From: Karalla daura
Taxonomy: Eukaryota; Chordata; Actinopteri; Chaetodontiformes; Leiognathidae
Length of the DNA stretch: 64,000 nucleotides
NCBI GenBank assembly: GCA_029224185.1
Contig: CM055201.1
Coordinates: 3,129,418 to 3,193,417, forward strand
Reading direction: 5' to 3'
The position numbers and the translations under genes are program-made. Positions 1 to 10,208 of the stretch are shown piece by piece; the first letter of the stretch is position 1, and every line of letters starts with the position of its first letter. The notes beneath the pieces are model-generated. The model was not told the origin of the DNA and did no database searches. It was given only the letters and a program-made list of their open reading frames with translations.

Positions 1-181
1 TTCCTCCAAGGGAATTGTCCCCCAGTCAGCTGAGAGATATACTCTTCCCAGTGACTCCTGAGTCTTTCTCTGGGTCTCATCTGAGCATAGCCAAATGCTC
101 ATTCAGGCATTCTGGCCAGATGCCCAAACAACCCCATTTTTTACTCCAATGCAGAGGAGTAACGACTCTATTAGTAGCAGC

Positions 182-977
182 CAGTGACATGCGGTGAGGT
201 TCATGGCTGGTGAGGCACTGACATCATCACTATGAGATTTTCCAACATATGAACCCCATAGAGTAGCTTATTTGCCATTTGATTGACAGCATTTCGTGGA
301 TTGTTTAAAATCTCATATCAGCATTATTTATACACACAAACCGTATCACTGTCTTACCTTTACTTATAATCGACGATAGGAATAAATAAAGGATGGCTGC
401 ATGTGACATCGCTTGACATTGTAACTTGTTCTGCAGCTGAGCTGAGTAGTAGCGAGAAGAATCCCGGGATCACTAGCGCCCCCAACCCTGAGGCAGGAGA
501 ACTGCCTGCATCACCCAGTGCCCCTCCACTGCTGTTGTAAGATCGCTGAGCCCACGAATTTGGCTACACTATTACAAACATCAGCCAAACTAAGGGAAGT
601 CATATATTAAAGGGAAGGCATATAGGGAGGCATATATTAAAAGTGTTTGAAACATTTGATTGGCAACATACAGAAAGAGACAGTGACACGCTGCCATTGC
701 ATGGCAGAGCACTGCTTGTGAGGGATTGCGCAATTCAGTGTGAGGCTCAGTTTGCTGCTGCCTCACCCTGCGTCTCTTCCCAGCGTCCCAACGTAATGAT
801 GTAAAAAATTCTGCGATAAAATAGTCAAATTGATCAAGTTAAATGGGAAATTTGTTCATAGTTCAAACCATTTGATAAATATAACCATTTCATTTATTTG
901 TTTATTGCATATTTTATTTTTTCCATGATGACAGGTGAGGCTCTGCCTCCCCTGCCTCTCCTGACTGCACATCACTG
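182..977. mobile_element. hAT-type MITE with perfect 8-bp target duplication
   Basis: The element begins CAGTGACATGCGGTGAGG and its right end, reverse-complemented, begins CAGTGATGTGCAGTCAGG, giving terminal inverted repeats of about 18 bases with four mismatches. It is flanked by identical 8-bp direct repeats GTAGCAGC at 174-181 and 978-985. An 8-bp duplication with CAG...CTG-like ends is the hAT signature. There is no transposase frame, so it is non-autonomous. It lies in intron 1 of the lysozyme gene. Confidence 0.85.
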
Positions 978-985
978 GTAGCAGC

Positions 986-1617
986 CCCCTCCCGATGTCT
1001 AAGTTCCTCAGCCTATCTCCAAGGCTGAGCCCAGCCACCCTGAGTAGAAAACACATTTCCGCAGGTTGTTGTTGCACAGCTCACTGCTGGCCGACAGCTC
1101 ATGACCAAAGGTCCAGAAGTGAGGGTTGGAGCACAGACAAAGACATAAACAAATTGAGAATTTTGCTTTGTGGATCGCCTCTTGCTTCACAACCATGGAC
1201 AAGTATAGGGTGTGTAGATTGTCTATCTATCACTATATTTTGCCCTGATTTGGGAACAAGACTGTGAAGAACCTAAATCCTCGACTTGGGGAAAGAAATC
1301 CTAAGCTGCCTAGACTATACACTCACCATTTCTTGGCTGTGTTTTCCAGAATATTTGAGATTGTAATTGTTCAATCATTAGGTCGATTAAAGTCTGTTAC
1401 AGATCCATTCTTGTTTTGGATCAACCTTTGCTTTAGAAGCATGCTCTATTTCTGATATGTGGCCGCTATCTTGTCTCCTGACTGGAATCAATGGCTGCAG
1501 GCTGCACACCCATTCAACTACCACTACCTCTACTGAAGACTGAGGACGTAATCTGCAATTCTCAGTAACAATCACATTTCTCAAGCTTTGGTCTACAAAC
1601 AGAGCGGACATATATGA

Positions 1618-1652
<35 letters not shown>

Positions 1653-1819
1653 ACTGGTGTTTCATGCAAGACAACTAATAGGTTTACATTTGTCTGAGTT
1701 AGTACAAACTCTGCATCTGACAAAAATGTCATGTTGCAGTACCATTAACAAATACACATGCATGGAAATGAAAGAATGAATACATAACATACAATTTTTG
1801 TGGGCTTACTGATACTCAC
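986..1819 (-). other. Lysozyme C intron 1, part inside the window
   Basis: The intron starts at the donor at 1819 and continues leftwards through a (CA)n array and the hAT MITE to the window edge without a recognisable exon 2. The intron is therefore longer than 1.8 kb, of which about 0.8 kb is the inserted MITE. The segment 1-173 looks like the same unique intron sequence on the other side of the MITE. Confidence 0.6.
1619..1651. repeat. (CA)n microsatellite
   Basis: About 16 uninterrupted CA units within the lysozyme intron. Confidence 0.95.
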
Positions 1820-1949
1820 AGTTAGCCAGGCTGTTTCCACGGAAGCCATCCATGCCATTACTCTTCAGTACTCGGGCCAGTTCACAGCGCTCATAGGTTT
1901 TAGCACTGGCCAAAGCCACAAAAAGTGTAAAAATCACGACGCTCCTCAT
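1820..1949 (-). CDS. lyz: Lysozyme C, coding exon 1 (partial gene)
   Basis: C-type lysozyme hydrolyses peptidoglycan outside the cell as an innate-immune enzyme. The exon starts at ATG 1949-1947 and encodes 43 codons plus one base. Residues 1-16 (MRSVVIFTLFVALASA) form a clear signal peptide. The mature part starts KTYERCELARVLK and continues through GMDGFRGNSLAN, matching the N-terminus of animal c-type lysozymes, including the first conserved Cys and the Arg-Gly-Asn-Ser-Leu-Ala-Asn stretch. It ends at a GTGAGT donor (1819-1814) in phase 1, splitting the codon expected to be Trp, as is usual for exon 1 of this family. Catalytic Glu and Asp and the remaining cysteines belong to later exons, which I could not find between 1 and 1819, so they should lie past the left edge. 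A pseudogene first exon cannot be excluded, but the frame, start and donor are intact. Confidence 0.88.
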
Positions 1950-2014
1950 GATGCGTACCAGTCAAAGGATTTTCACTGCTGCTGCTCGGTAGACAAGAGG
2001 CTCTTGTTCAGAGT

Positions 2015-2055
2015 GCTGTGGCTGCTTTGATTCACGCTTGCTTTTTATTTTCTTT
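2015..2055 (-). promoter_or_regulatory. Candidate TATA-like box and core promoter of lysozyme C
   Basis: Read on the minus strand, an AAAATAAAAAGC stretch lies about 95 bases upstream of the lysozyme ATG. It is the only TATA-like element near the start and would place transcription initiation roughly 30 bases downstream, giving a 5' UTR of about 65 bases. This is position-based inference only. Confidence 0.3.
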
Positions 2056-3014
2056 GAATGATGTGCTGTGTCAGCAAAGCTACTGAAATAGGTGGAGATT
2101 TCATTTTTTGTGACTGGACTTTGATTTATTTGTACAACCACACCCCCTGAAAGTCAAATTCTGGCATAAATTGATTCATTCCGTTATAAGAGTAATAAAA
2201 AGACAGAAAAGCCAATAATACATATAAACTAAGTAAAATTCACATCGAGTTATTGTTGGTCTATGTCCATTAAAGGGATAATGCACACTTTTGCCTGTTT
2301 AGATTAGATAACTGTATGGATTTTACACACACAAACATGGTGCTTGTGTTGATATTTGCATGACCTAATACCTGAAATTTCAACATCCCTTCTGGTGCTT
2401 CCAGTCATTACCCTGACCCTTGCACCTGAAATGCTGAAACAGAGTCATATGACTGTGACTTAGGTACGTCAACATTTTTGACATATCATAATAGAAAGGT
2501 ATAGTGTATACTCAAGAGTCTCATAAACTGACCCAGGACATACTGAAGAGATTATATCTTTTGGCTGGTCTGGGAATGCCTTGGGATGCCCCCAGAGTAG
2601 TTGGTGGAAGTAGCTAAGGAGAAAAGTATCTAGGCTTCCCTGCCTAAATTGCTCCCAGCTAGCCCTGATTCAGCTCACTAGTCAAAGATGAAATAGGACA
2701 AGACAAGAATATAGCCCCTGGCTTTGACGACTAGACTATGAAATTACATTGATTTACAGTAATACTGTGCAATGCTGAAATGTAGACAGAGTCATCACTG
2801 TAGTCAAAGTAGTGCAACATAACTGAGGTTTATACTTATACATGTGTAGCAATACAAGGGATGTTACTGTTTCTTATATCCAAGATATGGTGACCTACAA
2901 TGCCATGTTGGGTTATGTCCAAGGACCTGGCCCCACCTGTGCCAGTTTATCAACAGGCCTGGCTAACTGAATGGGGTTTGAGTGTTGGTTTGAGTGTAGG
3001 GGTGTTGCCTGAAG
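2056..3014. other. Unassigned, upstream of lysozyme C
   Basis: AT-rich sequence with no supported coding frame. It contains the proximal upstream region of the lysozyme gene, and no recognisable mobile-element terminus was seen. Confidence 0.5.
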
Positions 3015-3250
3015 CAGCCATCCCGACTATGGCCTTAGGCAGCATTTGGTGTACTTGACATTGGCATGGTCATCCTCTGGGGCCACTGTGTACACTGCAC
3101 CATTGCTCGGGATCACCCGATGCACCACAGGGTTTCATCTGTCCTGGATTTTGTGATGGCCCTTTGAGCAAATTCCTTTAAAAACAGCAACTGGCCTACC
3201 ATGAGTGGCTCCAACCGGACCGTCAGATCTTGGTTTTCCTTCAAACATTA
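3015..3250 (-). pseudogene. Ty3/gypsy integrase C-terminal fragment
   Basis: Read on the minus strand, one frame gives KGHHKIQDR, a stop, then NPVVHRVIPSNGAVYTVAPEDD. This resembles the segment after the integrase core in gypsy polyproteins, where an RGRHKIQD-type motif is followed by a short beta-rich stretch and VYTIAP. At least one stop and probable frameshifts break it, and no LTR was seen beside it. It is likely the decayed 3' end of a gypsy pol gene. Identification rests on a short motif and is moderately sure. Confidence 0.45.
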
Positions 3251-4934
3251 GGCCTCAATGTTCAATGTTCAGATACAAAATGTTATTTTAAAAATAAGCA
3301 TGAGGTATGGGCTGACGCTTACCAGATGGGGGAGCAGTTGACAGGGGAAAGTGCTAAAAAAAGAAAAAGGAGAACACCCCACTCACACAGCAAACCAAAA
3401 GTGCACTAAAAGAAAATCTTTTGGGAAGTTTTTGGCACGGGGAGTTTTTGTCTTATTTGCTCAGGGACCCATTTTGCTGAGGGGTGGCCTGGCGAGGCAG
3501 TAGTGCTTGATTTTCATTCATATTCTGTGCCTCAGAATAATTTAGTCCTCCTGTTCCTTTAATTTTGAACTATACCACATATTCTATTAACCTCGGCACT
3601 TGCTACATTTAGCCAACTTTGGTGGTGCATGTGTGTGTGTGTAACTCCCGTCATAGTGTGAGCATGTGACTGAGAAAGAGTCTTCTCTGCGCAGCTCAGC
3701 GCAGCCACGTGGAGGAGAGAAGTGAACAGATAACTTCACTGGCACTGGTTACTTTCTATGTGGACACATCTTGGCCATTTTTAACTGCTCATGATTGTTG
3801 TGTGTTAACACTCTTTTGCATTAGTTAATGCCATGGTTTTAGGTCACACCTGAGTCTCTAACAGTGGAAATGCACAGTGTTATTATAGAAAGAACCTCAC
3901 ACCTTGAGTGATGTACTCACTAAGTAGTCTAATGTTTGAGGGCAATTAGTCCCCTTTTTAAACTGTGGTGGAGGGGTTTGAGTGTCCAGCTTGAACTGAG
4001 TAAAAGCATTTCAAGCAGACTTCTATTGAGAAATGCCAATGAGGATCAGACTATGATTCCCCTTACAGAATATAATATCCCAGAATATTACCAGGGCCCA
4101 GAACCAGACCTGGGGATGTGGTCCATTGTCAAGTGTCTGGCTTGGGAATCCGGGATATCTGGTCACCCTACTGTGAGAGAATGCAAACAGGTTATGCATG
4201 TCTCTTGTCGAGTGGGAATCCTGGTAAAGTTTATATTAATGTTCTTATTGTCTGAATATTTCACTTGGTTATGTGCCAATTGTACATAGTAAGTACATGT
4301 CTGTGTGTGTGTGTGTGTGTATTTGGAGTTGAGCTCTGTCAGAAAAAGTGGAAGGGGCTGAGGCACACCTACCTCAGGAGAAAGAGAAAAGGAAAGAGAA
4401 AGAGCCCACTCTGCTGGCCTGCTGACCCAGTTCTGTGCAGTCCTATCTTTCCTTGACCCTTTCACCACACACCCAGGAAAACTAGTGGTAACATGGGTGT
4501 GGTTGAGGAGGAAGACTGGACCGCAGAGAAACCAAATACAGCAGATGGGCCATCAGCCCCAGGAGCTTATGACGGTTGGTTAAGTGAAGACAGACACACA
4601 CATCAATATCACAGTACATGTAAAAAATTCAGCAGGCATTTACTCGTGTACTGATACTTCCAATGCATTTCATATTATGTGTACCACTATTGTGGAATCA
4701 ATTTGGATCAGACAATAATGGTAATTTCTCTCAGATCATTCCTCCACTGTCTGTGAGGGCATTGCTGCTGCTGCTCCTCCTGCTCTTGCTGCTGCTTCAA
4801 CCAGTGGTATGAACTGTACAAAAGATGGTTTGTGTTTATTTGTAGGGCTCCAGCAAATTATAGAATATATCAACTGAATATTGTGATTTTGATTTCATAC
4901 AGGTGCTCAGAGAGGGAGGAGTAAAACAGAGTGG
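3251..4934. other. Unassigned region
   Basis: No supported gene. It contains a short (TG)n tract near 4300-4322 and CTG-rich sequence near 4768-4800. Possible frames lack any recognised motif. Confidence 0.5.
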
Positions 4935-5144
4935 GTGGATGGTGGGGAGAAAGAGAAACTAATCGAAGAGCTCCTCATCCAGAGGCTGCAGGAGCCATCT
5001 GCTCCTCAGCCACGTCCACCACCTGTCTGGGAAGAAGAGAAGTTTCTTGTGACTCTGGCTCCTTCCCTCCATACGCTGCCAGTGTGGAGTAGCTGGGGTG
5101 ACAGCCTCTGGCGGGAACGAGTCAGGATGATTTTATTTTTATAG
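4935..5144 (+). pseudogene. BESS-like C-terminal fragment, possible PIF/Harbinger accessory protein
   Basis: A frame of about 69 codons ends in EEEKFLVTLAPSLHTLP followed by a basic-hydrophobic RVRMILF. This spacing resembles the BESS motif (F..SL.P.L..L, then K/R..I..LL) at the C-terminus of MADF/Myb-BESS proteins. Teleost PIF/Harbinger elements carry such a DNA-binding second protein, and a Harbinger transposase fragment lies 1 kb away in convergent orientation (6078-6400). The link is inference; the motif is short and no upstream Myb or MADF domain was recognised. Confidence 0.3.
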
Positions 5145-5640
5145 TTTATAGTTTTTTATATTTGTATATATAAACTATTTTTATAGTTTGTTTTATAGTT
5201 TTTTTGTATTTATATTTATACATATATTATATTGTATTGTGTTATGTTATATATGTGTTATACATTATCATAATATATACTATTCTAATTGTTATGTTAT
5301 TGTAATATATAACATACATTTTAATAATGCAGTTTATAATATTGTTTCTATATACAGTTATCCTATGTATATATTGTCATTGTTATATTTGCATTCATTT
5401 TTAAATGAACAAATATTTCATATTGACTATTTCTATTCCTCTTGTCACTCTTTCACATACATTCTTTCAAGTGCATGTGTAGACTGGCTGATTTCTAAAT
5501 GATAGTTACAGTAAAGAAAATGTTTGATGGTGTAATATCAGGTGGGTCAGTGAGATGAAAAATGATACATGCACAATAAGTGGTGCATGCGTACATACAT
5601 AAATTGTAGTTACATAACAGGAACATAAGTATACTTTTAT
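5145..5640. other. AT-rich low-complexity region
   Basis: Very AT-rich sequence with many TTTATA and TATAT runs; open frames here are composition artefacts. Confidence 0.7.
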
Positions 5641-5799
5641 TTGGGTGGCTCTCAAAAGAGCCGATTGTGGGGTGCTTGTGCACCATACGCTGTGCTGCCA
5701 TGGAACCGCTCCCTCTGCAGAGAAGAAAGCTGTGATTAAGTTAAGGTGACAACAGACGCGCATGTGCATATCTTTTAACCCATTTGCCTTCACTGACAG

Positions 5800-5944
5800 G
5801 GCAGGGGGAGAGATAAATACATTTCCAGGACAACTTAAAGAATTTCCAAGACATTTGATCTTTTTTTCTCAATTTCCATAGGTTTTCCATGACTGGAAAA
5901 TTGGTCAATCATATTCCAGGTTTTCTAGGACATGTGGGAACGCT
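5800..5944. mobile_element. hAT MITE right end
   Basis: The segment ends in CCAGGTTTTCTAGGACATG then GTGGGAACGCTG. This resembles the reverse complement of the CAGGGTTCCCAC terminus of a common teleost hAT MITE, preceded by repeated TTTCCA/CCATGAC sub-motifs. No left end was identified. Confidence 0.4.
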
Positions 5945-6077
5945 GCACCTGCACCTTATGCAGTCAACTATTTTAGCAGTGTCAGAATACTCATCATTAA
6001 TTACATTTGTTAATTTGATTGTAAAATGTTAATTTTACAATCATTAGCAGACAAATTACCAAACAGTAATTCACCTC

Positions 6078-6400
6078 AGACAGATGGCCAGGCGCTTGGC
6101 AGCCTAGATGGAGTGCCTGTAGTTGGTGTCCATGCAGGAGATCCTGGCACCGATCTGAGTTAAGAGGTCCTCGAACTAGGCAACAGGCAGCCTGAGTTAC
6201 CGCTGGAAGCGGTCGTCATCCAGACGGAGCTTCTGGAGAAGACTGTGAAACTTCCCCAATTCAGCGCGTCTCCAGAGGTGTCATGAACCCAGACACAGCG
6301 GCGGGTGGTTTTCCGACATTTCTGGAACTTGCACAATACGTAAAGCGCTGCAATGGTGTTGTTTCCACCATCATCTGTGTGAAATGAGAGTGGAAGGAGC
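6078..6400 (-). pseudogene. PIF/Harbinger transposase N-terminal fragment
   Basis: PIF/Harbinger transposases are DDE nucleases that move DNA transposons. On the minus strand the readable pieces in order are CVWVHD, a region equivalent to the GEFH..LQ.LRLD..RF..YFR segment (now split between frames), then CMDTNYRHSI followed by AAKRLAI-like sequence. The DTNYR-S...RLA block is characteristic of teleost Harbinger transposases just before the helix-turn-helix. At least two frameshifts and an in-frame stop break the gene. The catalytic DDE region is absent, so only the N-terminal third is left. Residues just upstream (AALYVLCKFQKCRKTTRR) fit the usual basic N-terminus. Confidence 0.55.
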
Positions 6401-6609
6401 TTCCAAGCATCAGGAGCATCCAGAGTGTCAAACACGAATGATGGGATTTTCACATCAATGGTTAGGCGGTGCCACTCGAGTGTTTTGAGTGATTTTTTAA
6501 CGCCCGCTGTTATTTGGAGTGAACGTAGCTCGAGAGAGATGAATATACGAAAGTGTGTGAAAATTAGAAATACCATTACATTTCAGAGGGTTAATGTCAC
6601 CACAAGATG

Positions 6610-6649
6610 GAAAAGCAGTGGGTCTCAGGGGTGGTGGTAATCTGTAGAG
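6610..6649 (+). repeat. Left part of a SINE-like retroposon, split by the hAT insertion
   Basis: GGGGTGGTGGTAATCTGTAGAG looks like a degenerate RNA polymerase III A-box region. Joined across the insertion to 7133 onward it forms a continuous tRNA-related retroposon. Confidence 0.4.
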
Positions 6650-7132
6650 CAGGGTTATTCAACTAAAATTTGAGGAGATCCAGTTAGAGAAAATCTCCTT
6701 AAGCAGAGGTCCGATCATGTCTAATTTGCGCTAAGAGTGAGATATAGGAGTTTTATTGGTCTGGATGTATGAACAATAGACTGTCGATTATTTTTTCAAG
6801 AGGTATCTCAACAACAGTTAACAATTTTACAGTTTTCTCTTTCTTTTCCCTCTTATACTCCTCTTTCCCACTTTCTGTTGTTCAGTAAGAGAACTGAGCT
6901 TTATTTTGCTCTCACTGTTCACTCGCTCGCTGTTCACCATCTCGCGACTCACTCTCTTAGTTTCATATCTTGAGGTTCCACTGTAATGTACTTATTGATA
7001 AATATATTGAGAATTCTTTAACTTAACGTGACCGTCTGGTAATAGAAAGTCAAACAGGTCCAGGTCCGGGTCTGTATGGGATGGCAGCTGGGTCCAGACA
7101 CTGGGCTGCGGTTCGCCAGTTAGTGACCCCGG
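6650..7132. mobile_element. hAT MITE with 8-bp target duplication
   Basis: The left end is CAGGGTTATTCAACTAAAA, a familiar hAT terminus. The right end passes GGTTCGCCAGTTAGTGACCC. Flanks CTGTAGAG (6642-6649) and TTGTAGAG (7133-7140) match at 7 of 8 positions. No transposase is present. Confidence 0.65.
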
Positions 7133-7245
7133 TTGTAGAGGACCAGGGTCTATTCCCTGCCTCTACCCTATGTGAACTTGAAATAGGCACAAGTAGACCC
7201 CAGTGAGTACAAAATGGGTAAAATAATAGATGGATGGAGGGTCTT
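7133..7245 (+). repeat. Right part of the SINE-like retroposon with GATGG tail
   Basis: GACCAGGGTCTATTCCCTG resembles a degraded B-box (GGTTCGATTCC). It is followed by a body containing CCCTATGTGAACTTG and an ATAGATGGATGG tail, the usual 3' terminus of this teleost retroposon class. Confidence 0.5.
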
Positions 7246-7249
7246 CAGA

Positions 7250-8116
7250 GGGTCCTGGATCCAGCACAGCATCCAGGGGATCTAGGAGGGGAGGGGGGCA
7301 CAAAGACTATAAGGAAGATGAGGCCTCTGGTTTGACAAGTTCTGTGCAGTTGAGGAATTATTAGGTAGTAGAGGGAAGGAAACAGAAGGAAGACAATAGA
7401 AGAGAGAGAAGGGGAGAGAAAGGAAAGAGAGTAGAGGAGGAAAGAAAGAAGAAGGGGCAAGAAAAAAGAGATAGGGAAAGAGAGGAGATAGATCCCAGTT
7501 CACCAGGGGCAATCCCCCTGTCAATCTCAACCTATAGCAGTATGTCTAGGACCTAAAGGACAGTTTTAAGTCTGCTCTTGGATGCAGAGAAGGATGTCTG
7601 CCTCCCAGACTGAAACTGGTAGATGGTTCCATCAGAGAGGGCCTGGCTCCAAATCTACATTCTTGGAACCACAAGTAGGCCTGCATTTGGGAAATGCAGT
7701 TGAATTATTGGACTCATTGCACAGTAATGTCTACTAGAATTACTACTTGTGTTCCATACAGTCCTTATAACATCACGTGCCTATGAATGTTAGCACAAGA
7801 AGGAAACAATTTTTAATCAATCTTTTTTCATGTAAAACACAAATTCAATTGCTGCTGAACAATTTTACTTTCATTTTGCTTTTTTATATCACAATTATTT
7901 ACATATTAAAGAAGAAAAAAATTCTAAGCTGCTTATTTGACACTAGGAATACACGAAGGCCTCCTGCCAATAGCTTCTACTAGACCTACTTCCTTCACTT
8001 ATACTTATTGAGATCATCAGATTATCTTTGAACAAATTATTTGTTTATCTTCTCTTTACCAACAATAGTTGATGTAGAGATTGTAAGAACGGTCTGACTA
8101 AGACTGTGTCTAAGAA
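7250..8116. other. Unassigned region with a purine-rich stretch
   Basis: Includes a strongly purine-rich strand between about 7380 and 7500 (GA-rich low complexity). No gene or terminus was recognised in the rest. Confidence 0.5.
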
Positions 8117-8550
8117 GTAATTATAGGACCCAAATGCACGACAATGAATTTATTGATACAAGACTATGGTGGAAACACAGGTAGCATTAGTAAATACAAA
8201 CGAGACACAAGGATGGTGGGCTTACCCCCAGGGAGAACTGGGATCTTGGGAAAACTGAACACAGGAGTCTTGATAAACATGAAACATGAGCAAGGCAAGA
8301 TGCAGAAGCTCAAGCCCAGAGCACACCAAGAAGCACAAACAGAAAACAAACAAACAAACAAAACAAAACACACTGGTGCAAGGCACAGGGGAGACAGACT
8401 TTAAATCCCAGTGCTTAGGGGAGAAGAGACTCAGGTGTGACACAAGGGAAAGGGCAAGTGACCTGACAACGAGAGTTAGACTTTCAAAATAAAACAAGAA
8501 ATGACAAGACAAAAGCCCAAGACAAGACAGACTTCACCACAGTGTGACAG
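8117..8550 (-). mobile_element. Possible solo LTR
   Basis: On the minus strand it reads TGTCACACTGTGGTGAAGTC at one end and GCATTTGGGTCCTATAA at the other, about 430 bases apart. The inside is T-rich with CTTGTTTTGTTTGTTT motifs, as in many teleost LTRs that end with a TGCATTTGGGTCCT-like U5. No internal coding region or partner LTR is adjacent, so a solo LTR is inferred. Exact ends are uncertain. Confidence 0.4.
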
Positions 8551-9679
8551 TGATGGTATAAATCAGATTATTCTCATATTTGACTGAAGATAAATAGCAA
8601 GATGAGACTTCATCTCAGTTTCAGAGCTAGATTAGAAGTGGAAAGCTGGGTGATTAGTACTTGGGTATGTTTTGTGTGAAAGCCTTATCCAATCTCCTCT
8701 GATCTGGGTTCATCTGCAGCTCAATACAGACTAAGCTCTTACATGTGGCCTAATTAGCTCTCACAGCAGTGGCCCTTACAGTTCAAATGTAACCCTTGTG
8801 CATCACTGAGGATCTGGGAAGTGGATTTGCAGACAGGCACTAATATATCTGTGGATGAACATGTGGAGGGGAGCATGAGGAATGTAAAGCAAGCAAAACT
8901 GACCTGGAAGCAAATGAAGAGATGTGCCTTGTTTCTGCAGTCATCAAAACAGTAGCAGCAAAGTAAATATGGAGACTGAATCGAATGCCTGGGGCTGCAT
9001 GTGACCAAATGGCATACATGGAGACAAATGACAGAAACAGAGCTGAAAGGAGACATCATTATGAAATTGTTCAACTTTGTAACAAAATCATGGACAAATA
9101 GAACCAAAAGAAATATTAAATATACTTGGTTGGTCAAAGAACAAGATATTGACATCACATGAAATAGAGTTTGGAGTTTTAACAATGGATGTACTATTGT
9201 ACATCCATTACATACAATGTATGTATGACCTTGTGGACCAATTGCTTATGCGACATAGTATTTAGTTTCTGACTGAATACCTTTGCCTTCACTCTCAGCA
9301 TCTGTTTTCAGCAAACAACAACCTTACCAAAACATACTTTGTGAAACGGCCACAAATAATGACAAATTATACCTGCTGCGCAGCAATGGTCAGGGCAATT
9401 TTAAAATTTTAATTTTAATTTTTTTTTTTTTTTTTTTTAGTTAATTCCACCATCAGGGCTATTGCCTTTTGTTTCCAGTTGAGGACTATCCGTACCTCAT
9501 TGAGCTAACTGACAAGTGAAGACTGTCACATGTAGCTTCAGAAATTGACTAAGCCAGTCAGTCACCTGTGTGCAAACAGTAGTTATTAGCATGTAAACAG
9601 ATTTCAAATGGCAATTCAGATATTAAGACATATCCTTAATATCCTCCTTAAAAATGCCATCATTGCATTGACATTGTGA
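8551..9679. other. Unassigned region with a poly-T run
   Basis: Poly-T of about 20 bases at 9420-9439. No convincing protein or repeat family was recognised. Confidence 0.5.
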
Positions 9680-10208
9680 GGATGTAGAAGTGCAGCGCAA
9701 GCTGGTGCATGAGGACGCAGGGGGTGAGGCAGATACAGACAGGGACGATACTCTATGCTCTGCCTTAGACCAAGTGATAAAAATTGATGATCAGATGGTG
9801 CCCTCTGGGGCTGCTGTAACATGTCCACACTTCGTGGTGATAAGGGACAGGCTTTATCAGGTCAGTTGGGATGCTCGCATTGGTGAGGAGCGCTCCCAGT
9901 TACTCTTTCCTAAAAGCAGCAAGGAAATGATTTTCCAGGTGGCTCACCATCATCCTATGACCAGGCATATGGGGTACGAGAGGACACTGGAGCGGATAAT
10001 GGCTCGGTTTTACTGGCCGATCATTTGGGGGGAAGTGTGTCAGTGGTGTGCGTCTTGTATTGAATTGTCCAGCACTGTTGCAAAATATCTTTGCCAAGAT
10101 GGTGCAGATTGGGGTCCCAAAAGAGATACTGACCACTGATACTGATCAAGGCACCACATTCATGTCACGTACACTAAAAGAGCTGTACGGGTTGTTGGAC
10201 GTCAGGTC
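9680..10208 (+). pseudogene. Ty3/gypsy integrase fragment, upstream of RT (Gmr1-like order)
   Basis: Integrase inserts retrotransposon cDNA into the genome. This fragment shows the HHCC zinc-binding domain (AHHHPMTRHMGYERT, then RIMARFYWPI, then CQWCASC). After an internal deletion that removes the first catalytic Asp region, it shows VPKEIL and a DQGTTFMSRTLKELYGLL block containing the second catalytic Asp. The two parts are in different frames. The fragment stops after LLDV at the border of an inverted LINE. It lies upstream of the RT-RNase H part at 11880-13426 on the same strand, the order known for the Gmr1 group of gypsy-like elements. Confidence 0.7.

Noticed and set aside
7245..7530. 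Minus-strand Ser/Leu/Pro-rich frames
   Set aside because: They arise from a purine-rich low-complexity strand, with no domain or splice context.
8754..9185. 143-codon minus-strand frame with hydrophobic stretches
   Set aside because: Cys/Phe/Leu/Ser-rich composition typical of AT/TC-biased non-coding DNA, no recognisable domain and no splice or promoter support.
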